From: UBA1189 sp045544835 | GTDB lineage: Bacteria > Bacteroidota > Bacteroidia > Bacteroidales > Bacteroidaceae | Assembly: GCA_045544835.1 (NCBI GenBank) | Contig: JAZPZS010000173.1 | Coordinates: 1 to 20,100 of the forward strand | Direction: 5' to 3' | Length of the DNA stretch: 20,100 bases | Shown here: positions 12,600-20,100 of the stretch, piece by piece | Layout: every line of letters starts with the position of its first letter | How positions within the stretch are numbered: position 1 is the stretch's first letter | Notes under the pieces: generated by a model | Database searches by the model: none | What the model saw: only the letters and a program-made list of their open reading frames with translations | What the model was told of the DNA's origin: nothing | Program-made: the position numbers and the translations under genes

Positions 12600-14864
12600 T
12601 CAAAACGGATAGCCCACTGCGAAGTGCCAACAGAGCCCACGCAAGAAGTGCGGCACATTGTAATAGCCACGGCGACCCGTATCATAGGGCACATGGAGCG
12701 GTATACCCACATCGCACCGCAGTAGGAGCACCTTGAGGTTGTAGCGTAATCCGATACCCGTGCCCAAAGCGATGTCGCGCCCCAAGGTACACCAACGGAA
12801 CTGGGCTTCGGGGCGGGTAGCATCATGGCGCAATAGCCATACATTGCCCGCATCGATAAAGACAGCACCGCTAAATGGACCTGCAAGGGGGAAGCGCCAT
12901 TCGGCATTGGCCTCCAGCTTGAAATCGCCCGTATGGTCGATATAGGCATAGCGCCCGGTCGAATGGTAGGCTCCTGGACCTATGCCGCGCAACGGAAAGG
13001 CTCGAAGGTCATTGGCACCACCGACATAGAACTGCTCACTGAAGGGAGCTACGGTACTGTTGCCATAGGCATAGACGGCCCCCAGGACAAAGCGCGTAGC
13101 CAGCGTATACCGAGATGCAAACGGGAAGTAACGACATACCTCAACGGAACCCTTGAGGAACTGTGCAAAGGGAGTACCCAAAAGAGTCTTGCCACGCTCG
13201 CGAAGCTGATGCCCCGCAGCAGCATAAGCCAGTGAAGTAAGCGCACCTGCCGAAGTGAACGTAGCATTTACCTTCAGCGGATGACGCGGATGCCATGCGG
13301 TATTATCATAAAGGATGCCATAGGCCATCGCAGGTACAAACTGATCACGAAACGAGAGCCCTATAGCGGGATTGGCAGTCATGACGGAATCGAACCGATG
13401 GGTCGTGCTCTCCAAAGTATTGAAGGTAAGCCGAAAAGGGGTGATACTATGCGATATCTTGTCAGAGGAAGAAAAGGCATAGGTGAGGTTTCCACCAAAA
13501 GCCAGCATACGAAAGAATCCTCCTCGATTGAGCCAATCGACATAAAGCCGCGAAGTTGTAGACACCGGATAGCGATAAGGATAGCTGTATCCACCAGGAA
13601 ACAGCAATTGAGGCACCGACATGGAGAGGTCAGCACCTACTTCAAAGGAATTGACAGCATACCCCTCACGTCGCAATGCCCGGCCAGTCTGCCACTCATA
13701 GGAACCTTTGAGACGGAGTTGCAGGGTCTCAGCCATGCGCAATAAGTTCTTGCGCGACAAAGCAGCTATCACTCCAGGCCCCACCTGATTATTGCTCTTG
13801 GCCGTAAGATTTGCCTCTAGCGACAACTCATAGGGCTTACCCATGAGGAGATGGATATCCACATCGAGCGTGTCAGTCTTCATCGTGCTGTCGCGAGGCA
13901 CATAGTCAAGGCTTACCGCATCGAACACTCCCAGCTGGCTCAGTTCGCGCAACGTGGCATCCTGATCGGCCGATGAGAAAAGGCGTCCTCTGTGCAGGGC
14001 TACACGAGGAGCGATAACTCGGCGACGCACAGGAGGCCTTTCCGATGGGATATCCGAAAAGCGTACATTGACATTTCCGATATACCAAGGACGCAACACA
14101 TAATCGGGCAGAGAGGACTGAAGACCTACACGCAGTTGCACTACCCCACGACGATCCACCGTATCGGCCTGTATCAGCAGCATGTCCGGACGATAATAGT
14201 AATAGCCCGACTCACGGAAGAGCGTAAACAGGCGATTGCGCTCCCCTGCCAAACTGCCATAAGAGAACTGCCCTCCCTCGCGTAGCAGGCGTTGACTCCA
14301 CGTGCTACGAACAAGGCTGTCCATACCTACAGGGAATGGCATATAATCGACATGCCCATAGAACCAAGGTTGCCCGAGCGACATGCCATACCACAGTTTT
14401 GCCTTGCGCCCTCCCGGCAGCGTATCTACCCGATAGGTAACCACATTGTCGAAGTAGCCGTAGTTGCGGAGGGTGTTGGATGCCACCTCGGCACGCAGTG
14501 CAGGATTGACCGTCGACACGAGTATGGGAGCCACAGCAAACGTCTTGAACAACCAACGACGCAATCCCGTAGAGTCATCCGCAAAAGCATTATATGCCCA
14601 CAAGCCCAGAGGGAAGGGGGTGCGATAGCGCGAACTGCCGAAAAAGGCATTGTTGGGAGGAGACACAAAGGCTACCCGAGCCTTGCCTACCGCCTCGTCA
14701 CGAAGAGGGGCATAGACAGCATCAACCACATCGACCTTCCGCACCCCCGTATACAAAAGTTCACCTTCAGGCAAACGGCTCACCGTAGAACAGGAAACGC
14801 AAACAGTGCAAACGAGCAAAGCCGAGATAAGATCCCAACAACTTCTGAAACCGTTACTTCTCAT
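12600..14864 (-). CDS. tamL: TamL-type Omp85 lipoprotein (BamA/TamA family)
   Basis: A 754-residue outer-membrane protein. A hydrophobic leader ends in VCVSC, with Cys25 as the likely lipidation site; position -3 is Cys rather than the usual Leu, so the lipobox is imperfect. It is followed by STVSRLPEGELLYTG, the typical start of the TamL branch of Bacteroidetes Omp85 proteins. POTRA-like repeats fill roughly 30-370, including RYDTLPGG-style strands and ELSQLGVFDAVSLDYVPRDS. The 16-strand barrel follows, with the Omp85 signature VGGANDLRAFPLRGIGPG (about 614-631), FIDAGNVW (about 669-676) and a terminal Phe. In this phylum TamL works with TamB to move or insert envelope proteins or lipids. 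It lies 38 bp downstream of tamB on the same strand, an obvious operon. Confidence 0.9.
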   Translation of the reverse strand: MRSNGFRSCWDLISALLVCTVCVSCSTVSRLPEGELLYTGVRKVDVVDAVYAPLRDEAVGKARVAFVSPPNNAFFGSSRYRTPFPLGLWAYNAFADDSTGLRRWLFKTFAVAPILVSTVNPALRAEVASNTLRNYGYFDNVVTYRVDTLPGGRKAKLWYGMSLGQPWFYGHVDYMPFPVGMDSLVRSTWSQRLLREGGQFSYGSLAGERNRLFTLFRESGYYYYRPDMLLIQADTVDRRGVVQLRVGLQSSLPDYVLRPWYIGNVNVRFSDIPSERPPVRRRVIAPRVALHRGRLFSSADQDATLRELSQLGVFDAVSLDYVPRDSTMKTDTLDVDIHLLMGKPYELSLEANLTAKSNNQVGPGVIAALSRKNLLRMAETLQLRLKGSYEWQTGRALRREGYAVNSFEVGADLSMSVPQLLFPGGYSYPYRYPVSTTSRLYVDWLNRGGFFRMLAFGGNLTYAFSSSDKISHSITPFRLTFNTLESTTHRFDSVMTANPAIGLSFRDQFVPAMAYGILYDNTAWHPRHPLKVNATFTSAGALTSLAYAAAGHQLRERGKTLLGTPFAQFLKGSVEVCRYFPFASRYTLATRFVLGAVYAYGNSTVAPFSEQFYVGGANDLRAFPLRGIGPGAYHSTGRYAYIDHTGDFKLEANAEWRFPLAGPFSGAVFIDAGNVWLLRHDATRPEAQFRWCTLGRDIALGTGIGLRYNLKVLLLRCDVGIPLHVPYDTGRRGYYNVPHFLRGLCWHFAVGYPF

Positions 14865-14902
14865 AATACAACACGACTATTCACAAAGGGGTACATCACA
14901 AT

Positions 14903-17900
14903 TCAAAAAATCTTTCGGTAGACATATCCCACGCCAGCCTCACGTATCTCTCCCTCAAGGATACTTTCGTAGTTCTTGTCATAGAAAAGACGCAAGTATT
15001 GGTTCCCGTTGGGCTTAATGCGCCACTCCACACTAAAATTATCAATGATGGTTTCACTCTCTATACGCTCATTGCTGGTAGTAACACTTCCCCCAACGAC
15101 CACCCGTATGCGATCGTCCCAAAAGCGCTTGGCGATACTGAACGAATAGTCGGTGCGTGTGCTCACACCACTCACGCCATCGGGCAGCGGATCAACACCC
15201 ACGCTCACATCGACAGAACGAAACGTATCACGCGAGATATCATCAAGTTGCGACTGAAGGAATCCCAAGAGTGCGGTATTCATCAAGTTTCCCGTACCCC
15301 CCTCGCCCAAATAAAGCCCTGTCGTAAGCAAGGCTACAGCAAGTTTGCTGCGTTCGTCGGGAGCAAGCGTAGCAAGGAGGTTTTGCATGGAAGCGCTCTC
15401 AGGAGCCGACAGCGTGAACTGAAGCCCGAGATGTTCCATCGTATTGGAGAGCGACACCCCCGCGACAAACAAGACGGTCTGAGGAGTATCATCAATAGTC
15501 ACAGACGCCCTGATTTCATCCTCAGCCGTAACGTTAAGGATAGGATTAAGCGCGTTTCCCGACCACTGCAACGTACTTCCCGGAGTGATGGTCATGGAGT
15601 TGACATGCAGCAACGGAATATTCAGCTGGAGATTTCCCGAGACGACAGTATACTTGCCCAAAAGGCGAAGACCTACAGCTGGGATATACTGCAAATCGAG
15701 AAGTCCACCACCCTGTATGGTTCCCATATTCCCCCCGTTAGCTCCCAACAGCACTTGCAGAAACACTGACGAGGCAATATCCACGCCAAGCCTCATCGTA
15801 AAACCATTCAGCGGATTAGCTCCTTTATCCGCACTTCCGGGCCTAGGGTTAGCCATGAAATTGGTGAACACCACCACATCATCCAAGCTATTGCTAGATG
15901 CGAGCGAGACATCTTTATAAATATAGTAGAGCGAGGAGCCTCCCTGCAGGCTCAACCGTCCTTCGAGAAGGAGCGCATCAAAGGGTCCCGTAAGATGAAC
16001 CCGACCACTGACAATGGCTGAGCCATAGAGCTGCGACTGTTGAGTACGTTGTCGTTGCAGAAGGCTGACTTGCTTGGCTTCGACCATCAGGCGTAGCGAG
16101 GGAGTAGTACCCATGAGCGCTACCGAACCATTTACCAATAAAGGCTGCTTGCCTGCAGCATAAAGGGGTACATCACTCAGAGCAAAGGCACCATCCATAA
16201 AGGGGAGCAACAAGGTGTCGGCCGTATGCAGAGCCAGATTATAGGAGGGAAGGCGATAATCCACATCCGACAAACCCACAATGCCTTGCAGATGGGAAGA
16301 TCGGAAGGCATCGCGCCACACAAACTCGCCGTTGGCGGAAGCGGCAAGTTGCATCATTGCCGTTTGCCAAGCAAAATCATCCACACGAAATGTTCCATTG
16401 AGCGTTCCTCCAACATAGTTTGCAGCCAGTGAAACCGTATCCGCAACCATGCCCCGCATAGAGAGCGGGCCAGCAGACAGCGTAGCGACCAAGTTCCCCT
16501 CCTGCTCACGAACAGACGCATCCAACGAGCTCAGTGCGACACCTAACATAGACAAATAATTACTCACTGGATTGTCCGCATTCGCACGAAAAGTCACACG
16601 TGGGGAAGCCAAAAACTGCAACACACCCGCATCCTGAGCGCGATGTTGCCGGATCCACATCCACGGCCAAGTGTGACAGTCGGCATCAGCCGTAAGACTA
16701 AGGTCTCCCGCATGCAAAGCCAAGGAGAGCGAATCGGCCGACAAGAAAGTATGCAGCGCAACAGAATGCGGACGCACAACACCATGAGGCGACATGAGAG
16801 ATATCTCATCAAAATAGCCATCCACCCTATAATAGTCCGAAAGGGTACCTTCAAGTTCCCAACGGCTATGAAATGAGGGACGTATATCCCTATCGGTAAC
16901 TCCCAGCCCTAGTAGATGCATATCATAGACTTGCATTTGGAGGTCGGCATAGAGCGCTCCATCCGAATAGCCACCTGCCCCTTCGCAATGCATATGAAGC
17001 AATGTGTCAGCATACTCAGCCTCCAACTGCAAATGTCGCCCATATAACGATGCGGAAAGATACGCATTGGTATAGGCACGATGAGCCCAAACGACAGAAT
17101 CAATGTGGATGCGGCACGCTATATTGCTCTGCGCACCGAACATCTCCATCCCAGCACCCTCGACAGAAGCCTGCAATGTGACTCTTCCTAAATCCTCATC
17201 CGGGAATATGCGGTGCATGTCCAAGGTGTCTACCCGCAAATGGACAGCATAGCTTTCGCCATAAGGCCGATAGCAAGCGGAGATATCGACCAATCCACCG
17301 TCATAGTCTGCCTGCACTTGGGCGCCCACCGAGTCTGCAGTATAGACTAGGAATCCGGTCAACTTCACATCCCAAGGCAAGGTAATACGTCTTGCTTGCC
17401 GTGAGGACAGCAGCGCCTCCAAATAGTCGGAGCGATGAGCCATAGCATCAAGCCGTAGCTGCATCTCGACATCGTGCATAACCGGCAACCCGTGAATCTC
17501 GCCGCTCATCTGAGCCTCAAAGATTGTAGGCATAGCTATCCGGCAATGTGTCAAACGCAAATCGTCAATCGGACCGTCAATAGCCACATTCAGCATCAGA
17601 GGTTCTTTAGGATAATAGCGTTCCGCATCAGCAATAGTTGGAAACAGCATTGCTATACGCTCCACATCGGCATAGCTCACCTGTGCATCTACATCCGCAT
17701 CCACCATCCACACCGGTGCACGATGATCCATCATATGAAGATGCCCCACCAAAGAGGAACTGGGGGTACGAAAGACAAAATAGGGTAATCGAGCAACCTC
17801 ACCATCCCAAGCGAAAGATAACCGTCCCTCTTGCAGTGCTATCCCATGAGATTCATGAAAGGTCAAGTGAGACACCTCGCCACAAAGGCTGTCTGAAGTC

Positions 17901-18676
17901 ATAAACAGTGCGTTTGCTTGAAACTGCAAAGAGGTCAGCGCAACCTTCCTCAGCGTATCGACAGTTGAGGCAATACATAAGTCCCCCTCCCTCAAAGAAA
18001 CAGCCTGCAGTGCAATGGCTGACAATGTATCTAAGGTCAACGAATCAAGTGACAGCTCCGATATACTGCCTTGCAAATCCAACGCTGGAGCAAGATAATC
18101 AATGGCCACATCATGTACCTTGACCTTATTGACCGCCAACAGCAAAGGGAATCTCGAACCGGATTCTTTCGCACTATCCCTCCTCACCGTTTGTAGAATC
18201 TTCCAATCTGTATCGCGTACATTCACATCCCCCACCTGCAACGTACGTGCATTCACATCCCATGCGACATCAAGCACACTAAGATCCTGCACTCCTCCAT
18301 TCACCAGCATCGGATGCTGCAGAGAATCAATTTGCAGCCTTGCCTCCTTCACGGCGACATAAGGAAGCACGACGCGCGACTTCCACAGAGAGCGCAACGA
18401 AGCACGTGCACGAATTTGCTCGATTCTCAATAGCGTATCTGCATTTTGCATGACACAGCAGTCATCCACCTGTAAACGAAACGGGAAGAGTATTCTCACC
18501 TTGCCTAACGACAAGGTATAGCCCGTATTCCGCGAAAGCCAATCTGCTCCAAGCCCTGCCACCCATTGTTGGAAGGGCGGAAAATAAGGAAGCGTCACCG
18601 CAACAATTGGCAACAGCAATACCAGCCATAGCCACCGCAATCGCTTCTTCACGTTATGTTTTGCTCCTACGCTCAT
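14903..18676 (-). CDS. tamB: TamB-family translocation/assembly module protein
   Basis: I start at ATG 18676, giving 1257 residues; extending four codons upstream to a TTG at 18688 is possible but unneeded. One N-terminal membrane helix (WLWLVLLLPIVAVTL, about 15-29) anchors it in the inner membrane. The rest is a long periplasmic beta-rich protein of the AsmA-like/DUF490 type. The C-terminal 300 residues are diagnostic: NGFTMRLGVDIASSVFLQVL, LDLQYIPAVGLRLLGKYTVV, PILNVTAEDEIRASV, and the end RLFYDKNYESILEGEIREAG followed by VGYVYRKIF. Such proteins form a hydrophobic groove bridging the membranes and contact the Omp85 partner through the C-terminus; that partner is the next gene. It appears somewhat short, since many Bacteroidetes homologues approach 1500 residues. 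No clear TAnnTTTG promoter was found upstream on the minus strand. Confidence 0.9.
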   Translation of the reverse strand: MSVGAKHNVKKRLRWLWLVLLLPIVAVTLPYFPPFQQWVAGLGADWLSRNTGYTLSLGKVRILFPFRLQVDDCCVMQNADTLLRIEQIRARASLRSLWKSRVVLPYVAVKEARLQIDSLQHPMLVNGGVQDLSVLDVAWDVNARTLQVGDVNVRDTDWKILQTVRRDSAKESGSRFPLLLAVNKVKVHDVAIDYLAPALDLQGSISELSLDSLTLDTLSAIALQAVSLREGDLCIASTVDTLRKVALTSLQFQANALFMTSDSLCGEVSHLTFHESHGIALQEGRLSFAWDGEVARLPYFVFRTPSSSLVGHLHMMDHRAPVWMVDADVDAQVSYADVERIAMLFPTIADAERYYPKEPLMLNVAIDGPIDDLRLTHCRIAMPTIFEAQMSGEIHGLPVMHDVEMQLRLDAMAHRSDYLEALLSSRQARRITLPWDVKLTGFLVYTADSVGAQVQADYDGGLVDISACYRPYGESYAVHLRVDTLDMHRIFPDEDLGRVTLQASVEGAGMEMFGAQSNIACRIHIDSVVWAHRAYTNAYLSASLYGRHLQLEAEYADTLLHMHCEGAGGYSDGALYADLQMQVYDMHLLGLGVTDRDIRPSFHSRWELEGTLSDYYRVDGYFDEISLMSPHGVVRPHSVALHTFLSADSLSLALHAGDLSLTADADCHTWPWMWIRQHRAQDAGVLQFLASPRVTFRANADNPVSNYLSMLGVALSSLDASVREQEGNLVATLSAGPLSMRGMVADTVSLAANYVGGTLNGTFRVDDFAWQTAMMQLAASANGEFVWRDAFRSSHLQGIVGLSDVDYRLPSYNLALHTADTLLLPFMDGAFALSDVPLYAAGKQPLLVNGSVALMGTTPSLRLMVEAKQVSLLQRQRTQQSQLYGSAIVSGRVHLTGPFDALLLEGRLSLQGGSSLYYIYKDVSLASSNSLDDVVVFTNFMANPRPGSADKGANPLNGFTMRLGVDIASSVFLQVLLGANGGNMGTIQGGGLLDLQYIPAVGLRLLGKYTVVSGNLQLNIPLLHVNSMTITPGSTLQWSGNALNPILNVTAEDEIRASVTIDDTPQTVLFVAGVSLSNTMEHLGLQFTLSAPESASMQNLLATLAPDERSKLAVALLTTGLYLGEGGTGNLMNTALLGFLQSQLDDISRDTFRSVDVSVGVDPLPDGVSGVSTRTDYSFSIAKRFWDDRIRVVVGGSVTTSNERIESETIIDNFSVEWRIKPNGNQYLRLFYDKNYESILEGEIREAGVGYVYRKIF

Positions 18677-18803
18677 ATTCGACAACAACAGCCAAACGAA
18701 AACGTTTGTTTAATCAAGAGAACCCAACAATGAGAAAGCGTATTCTTCCTGCTACTGATGCAGGATGATAGCGCCTCGGGATAAAAAAATAAATGGATTT
18801 ATT

Positions 18804-18833
18804 TTGTTCTCCTCTCGGCTTGTTGTATCTTTG
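18804..18833 (+). promoter_or_regulatory. Near-consensus promoter of dnaE
   Basis: TTG at 18804-18806 (in ATTTTGTT), 19-bp spacing, and TATCTTTG at 18826-18833. It is the best match in the window to the Bacteroidetes -33/-7 consensus. The ATG follows 19 bp after the -7 box, so the 5' UTR is very short, about a dozen nucleotides. Confidence 0.85.
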
Positions 18834-18852
18834 TCAGTCCAAGAAAAGGAAT

Positions 18853-20100
18853 ATGGAAGACTTCGTTCATTTACACGTACATACACAATATTCGATACTT
18901 GACGGGCAGGCAAGTGTGTCCAAGTTGGTAGACAAGGCTATGGCCGACGGCATGCGTGGTATTGCCGTGACTGACCATGGAAACATGATGGCCATCAAGG
19001 AGTTCACGAACTATGTAAACAAGAAGAACGGTGGCATCAATGGCGAGATCAAGGACTTGAAGAAGCGCATCAAGGCCATTGAAAGTGGCAAGGAGCAGTG
19101 CGAAGATGCTGCAGCCACTATCGCCGAATGCAAAGCCAAAGTCAAGGAGCTGGAGGCAAAGCGATTCAAACCCATCATCGGATGTGAGATGTATGTGGCT
19201 CCGCGCCGACTCTATCAGAAAGAGGGTAAGGAGGCCGACGGTGCCAACTATCACCTGGTTGTATTGGCAAAGAACGAGAAGGGTTACCATAACCTCATCA
19301 AGCTGGTGTCGAAAGCGTGGACCGAGGGTTTCTACAACCGTCCACGTACCGACCGTGTGGAGCTGGAGAAATATAAGGAGGGTCTTATCGTATGTTCGGC
19401 TTGTCTTGGTGGCGAGGTACCCAAAAAGATTACCCGTGGTATGCTCAGAGATGCTGAGGAAGCCATACAATGGTATAAGAGTACCTTTGGTGAAGATTAT
19501 TACCTGGAGTTGCAGCTACATAAAGCTACCGTAGCGCGTGCCAACCATGAGGCGTACGAGCTGCAGCTGAAGGTGAATGAGAAGCTTATTGAATATAGCA
19601 AGAAATATGGCATAGGATTGGTGTGCACCAACGACGTACACTTCGTCAACGAGGAGCATGCCGAGGCTCACGACCGACTCATCTGCCTCTCCACGGGAAA
19701 GGACCTTGACGACCCCACCCGCATGCTCTACTCCAAGCAGGAGTGGATGAAGACGACGGCTGAGATGAACGAAATCTTCGGCCACATCCCCGAGGCCTTG
19801 GCCAACACGGTGAAGATATGCGATCAGGTGGAGTTCTACTCCATCGACCATGCACCCATCATGCCCAACTTCGAGATTCCCGAGGACTTCGGTACCGAGG
19901 AGGGCTACCGCCAGAAATATACCGAGGAGGACCTCTTCAATGAGTTCACTCGCGATGAGAAGGGCAACGTGGTGCTCTCGCAGGCCGATGCCGAAGCCAA
20001 GATTGAGAAGCTGGGTGGCTACGACAAGCTCTACCGCATCAAGCTCGAGGCCGACTACCTGAAGAAGCTCACCATGGACGGTGCCAAGAAATACTACCCC
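18853..20100 (+). CDS. dnaE: DNA polymerase III alpha subunit (N-terminal 416 residues, cut by window edge)
   Basis: The frame from ATG 18853 is open to the window end. Residues 1-20 read MEDFVHLHVHTQYSILDGQA, the first metal-binding motif of the PHP domain of replicative polymerases. TDHGN (40-44), KPIIGCEMYVAP (106-117), GLIVCSACLGGEVPKKI and VCTNDVHFVN continue the PHP domain, and ICLSTGKDLDDPTRMLYSKQ begins the transition to the polymerase part. The protein is the catalytic core of the chromosomal replicase. A charged, helical insertion (about 58-104, rich in Lys, Glu and Ala) splits the PHP domain; a variable insertion at this place is usual in Bacteroidales DnaE. The palm, fingers and beta-clamp binding regions lie outside the window. 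Divergent from tamB with 176 bp between the start codons. Confidence 0.95.
   Translation, partial: MEDFVHLHVHTQYSILDGQASVSKLVDKAMADGMRGIAVTDHGNMMAIKEFTNYVNKKNGGINGEIKDLKKRIKAIESGKEQCEDAAATIAECKAKVKELEAKRFKPIIGCEMYVAPRRLYQKEGKEADGANYHLVVLAKNEKGYHNLIKLVSKAWTEGFYNRPRTDRVELEKYKEGLIVCSACLGGEVPKKITRGMLRDAEEAIQWYKSTFGEDYYLELQLHKATVARANHEAYELQLKVNEKLIEYSKKYGIGLVCTNDVHFVNEEHAEAHDRLICLSTGKDLDDPTRMLYSKQEWMKTTAEMNEIFGHIPEALANTVKICDQVEFYSIDHAPIMPNFEIPEDFGTEEGYRQKYTEEDLFNEFTRDEKGNVVLSQADAEAKIEKLGGYDKLYRIKLEADYLKKLTMDGAKKYYP

Noticed and set aside
18677..18688. TTG at 18688 as the start of tamB
   Set aside because: An ATG four codons downstream gives a normal N-terminus; nothing favours the rarer codon.

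Overview
The window is chromosomal DNA from a member of the Bacteroidales. A Prevotella-like gut organism fits best, but the genus is an inference. The reasons are TAnnTTTG-type -7 promoter elements with upstream TTG boxes, few Shine-Dalgarno sequences, an HU-HIG/VirE(DUF3874) pair, a TamL lipoprotein partnered with TamB, and short C-terminal sorting-like tails ending in basic residues. Coding DNA is GC-rich at third positions, while the intergenic DNA is clearly AT-rich.

Region 1 (1-2380) is accessory in character. The N-terminal part of an HU-HIG DNA-binding protein (minus strand) diverges from a VirE/VapE-like ATPase with a DUF3874 end. Between them lie 517 bp holding iteron-like tandem repeats with an inverted partner, an alternating purine/pyrimidine CpG-dense tract, and a duplicated promoter/leader. 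Behind the ATPase is the 3' remnant of an unrecognised gene.

Region 2 (2380-3164) is non-coding. It holds a 192-bp MITE-like element with TGTCCACTAAAAAA ends, a cluster of TTGCGTAA sites, and a strongly structured RNA candidate: promoter, small hairpin, 121-nt multi-segment hairpin, then a terminator-like hairpin. This directly precedes the next operon. A repeated 10-mer would allow mutually exclusive pairings, so it could be a free ncRNA or an attenuating leader.

Region 3 (3165-6584) is a tight three-gene operon of secreted proteins: a small protein with a T9SS-like C-terminal domain, a FAS1 (fasciclin) protein, and an Fn3-like surface protein. All three start with a similar short beta-rich module. 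It ends at a 20-bp-stem terminator shared with the convergent gene.

Region 4 (6694-11331) is one 1545-residue secreted carbohydrate-active protein: an SGNH esterase, a second SGNH domain with no catalytic residues, beta-rich accessory modules, a BNR-associated domain and a GH33-type sialidase with five Asp boxes. De-O-acetylation of sialoglycans followed by sialic acid release is the natural reading.

Region 5 (11619-20100) is housekeeping: a sugar-phosphate nucleotidyltransferase with a perfect-palindrome terminator, the convergent tamB-tamL envelope operon, and, divergent from tamB, the first 416 codons of dnaE behind a near-consensus Bacteroidetes promoter. No tRNA, rRNA, CRISPR array or intact transposase was seen.
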